Source: JALGWA01 sp964604955
Lineage (GTDB): Bacteria; Arandabacterota; Arandabacteria; Arandabacterales; JALGWA01
Direction of reading: 5' to 3'
NCBI GenBank assembly: GCA_964604955.1
Contig: CAZSBE010000140.1
Coordinates: forward strand, 1-6,765
DNA length: 6,765 nt
Shown here in pieces: positions 5,842 to 6,765 of this stretch. Position 1 is the stretch's first letter, and each line of letters begins with the position of its first letter. The notes beneath the pieces were generated by a model. It had not been told where the DNA came from. It saw only the letters and a program-made list of their open reading frames with translations, and made no database searches. Both the position numbers and the translations under genes were made by a program.

Positions 5842-6765
5842 ATGATTTGCTCACCTCGGGTTCTGACAGGAGCGATGGCTCTGGTCCTGGTAATAGTGGG
5901 CGCGGCTCTGTATTCCGACTTCGGCGTCTCATGGGATGAGCCGGTCCAGCGTGAATACGGCAGGAAGGTCTATGAGTACGTGACGGAGGGCAACCAGGAA
6001 CTCCTCGCCGACCGGCACCAGGTTTATGGGCCCGCCTTCGAACTCCTGCTCTACTCTGTCGAGCGGGGCCTCGGCCTCGAGGATTCCAGGGACATCTACC
6101 TGCTGCGCCATCTTATCAACTTCCTTGCGTTCGCGATTGGTGTGGTCTTCTTCTATCAACTCGGTGCGCACATGTTGAGAAGCCGGCAGATGGGCGTGCT
6201 CGGTGCGGTATTCCTCGTCGCGAGTCCGCGCATATTCGCGCATGCCTTCTACAATTCCAAGGACATACCGTTCATGGCGATGTTCGTAGTGTGCATGTAC
6301 ACGCTCGTCCGCCACCTCGAACTGAAGAAGCCGCGGGTGGCGCTCATCCATGGGGCGTGCTGCGCGGTCCTCGTGGACATCCGCATAATGGGGATTTTCG
6401 TGCCGCTCGTTACGCTTGGCTTCTTCGCGCGCGACATGGTCGCCCGGAAGCGGAGCGGCGGGGCCGCCAGGCTGGCACTCAGCTTCGGCCTCTTCTGCGT
6501 CGCGTTCGCGCCGCTCGTCATCCTGCTCTGGCCGACGCTGTGGACGAGTCCCGTCAGAAACTTCGTTTCCGCCTTCGAGGCCATGCGCAAATTCGCCTGG
6601 GGAGCCACCATTCTCTTCATGGGAGAGAACATCCGCTCGACGGAGCTCCCGCTGCATTACACGGCGGTATGGATTCTGATAACAGTGCCGCTTTCGTATA
6701 TCGCGCTCGCCGCCGCGGGCCTGGTCGCCGCGCTTCGAAGACTCGCCGGCCGGGACATAGGGCTC
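5842..6765 (+). CDS. GT-C-like membrane glycosyltransferase, N-terminal part (truncated by window edge)
   Basis: 308 codons are visible and the frame is open to the right edge. A transmembrane segment at about 7-26 leads into an extracytoplasmic loop starting G-V-S-W-D32-E33-P, the acidic D-E pair typical of the first loop of PMT/ArnT-type GT-C enzymes. Further landmarks are Y62-G-P-A-F, R89-H-L-I-N, the loop S128-P-R-I-F-A-H134 followed by N138-S-K-D141-I-P-F (a second acidic site expected in this fold), and L-P-L-H-Y-T-A-V-W-I-L-I-T-V-P (269-283), a pattern I recognise from GT39-type proteins. Membrane segments are likely near 88-108, 117-135, 142-156, 165-195, 210-230 and 274-298. Expected role: sugar transfer from a polyprenyl-phosphate donor outside the membrane; substrates unknown. 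ATG 5842 has no Shine-Dalgarno. The internal ATG at 5875 has AGGAG only two bases before it and would trim the first membrane segment. It is divergent from the arylsulfotransferase-led block, so shared control from the 229-base gap is possible. Confidence 0.8.
   Translation, partial: MICSPRVLTGAMALVLVIVGAALYSDFGVSWDEPVQREYGRKVYEYVTEGNQELLADRHQVYGPAFELLLYSVERGLGLEDSRDIYLLRHLINFLAFAIGVVFFYQLGAHMLRSRQMGVLGAVFLVASPRIFAHAFYNSKDIPFMAMFVVCMYTLVRHLELKKPRVALIHGACCAVLVDIRIMGIFVPLVTLGFFARDMVARKRSGGAARLALSFGLFCVAFAPLVILLWPTLWTSPVRNFVSAFEAMRKFAWGATILFMGENIRSTELPLHYTAVWILITVPLSYIALAAAGLVAALRRLAGRDIGL

Noticed and set aside
5929..6657. 242-residue minus-strand open frame opposite the plus-strand glycosyltransferase gene
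   Set aside because: Highly charged, Glu/Arg-rich low-complexity translation typical of the antisense of a hydrophobic GC-rich gene. The plus strand has clear GT-C motifs.

Overview
The window looks like chromosomal DNA of a GC-rich, probably Gram-negative (diderm) bacterium. The evidence is a lipoprotein signal peptide on an exported enzyme, several polytopic envelope enzymes with extracytoplasmic loops, Shine-Dalgarno-led starts and one TTG start. Nothing in it fixes the phylum. I see no rRNA, tRNA, CRISPR array, insertion sequence, integrase or phage gene.

Layout: four genes run on the minus strand with short gaps, as one probable operon. In transcription order they are: (1) a membrane-anchored arylsulfotransferase-family beta-propeller protein (5612 to 4371); (2) a GT-C/GT39-like polytopic membrane glycosyltransferase (4315 to 2720); (3) a second, different GT-C-like polytopic protein (2601 or 2586 to 481); (4) a lipoprotein of the sulfatase/alkaline-phosphatase superfamily (413 to 1, running off the left edge). 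A 229-base divergent intergenic region (5613-5841) separates this block from a plus-strand gene, a third GT-C-like glycosyltransferase, starting at 5842 and running off the right edge. The intercistronic gaps are about 55, 118 and 67 bases. The two larger inner gaps contain small inverted repeats but no clear intrinsic terminator.

How they may work together (inference): all five products are predicted to act at or outside the cytoplasmic membrane. GT-C enzymes transfer sugars from polyprenyl-phosphate donors on the periplasmic side. The arylsulfotransferase family moves sulfate between phenolic or other acceptors in the periplasm. The sulfatase-like lipoprotein belongs to a superfamily that removes or transfers sulfate or phosphate groups. 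A reasonable working model is a locus that builds and decorates an extracytoplasmic glycan, glycolipid or glycoprotein, possibly with sulfate or phosphate groups. The sulfatase-like protein has Thr where the formylglycine precursor Cys/Ser of true sulfatases should be, so it may be a phosphodiesterase, phosphatase or transferase instead. The arylsulfotransferase-like protein keeps the His/Arg residues expected at the active site. Substrates cannot be read from the sequence.
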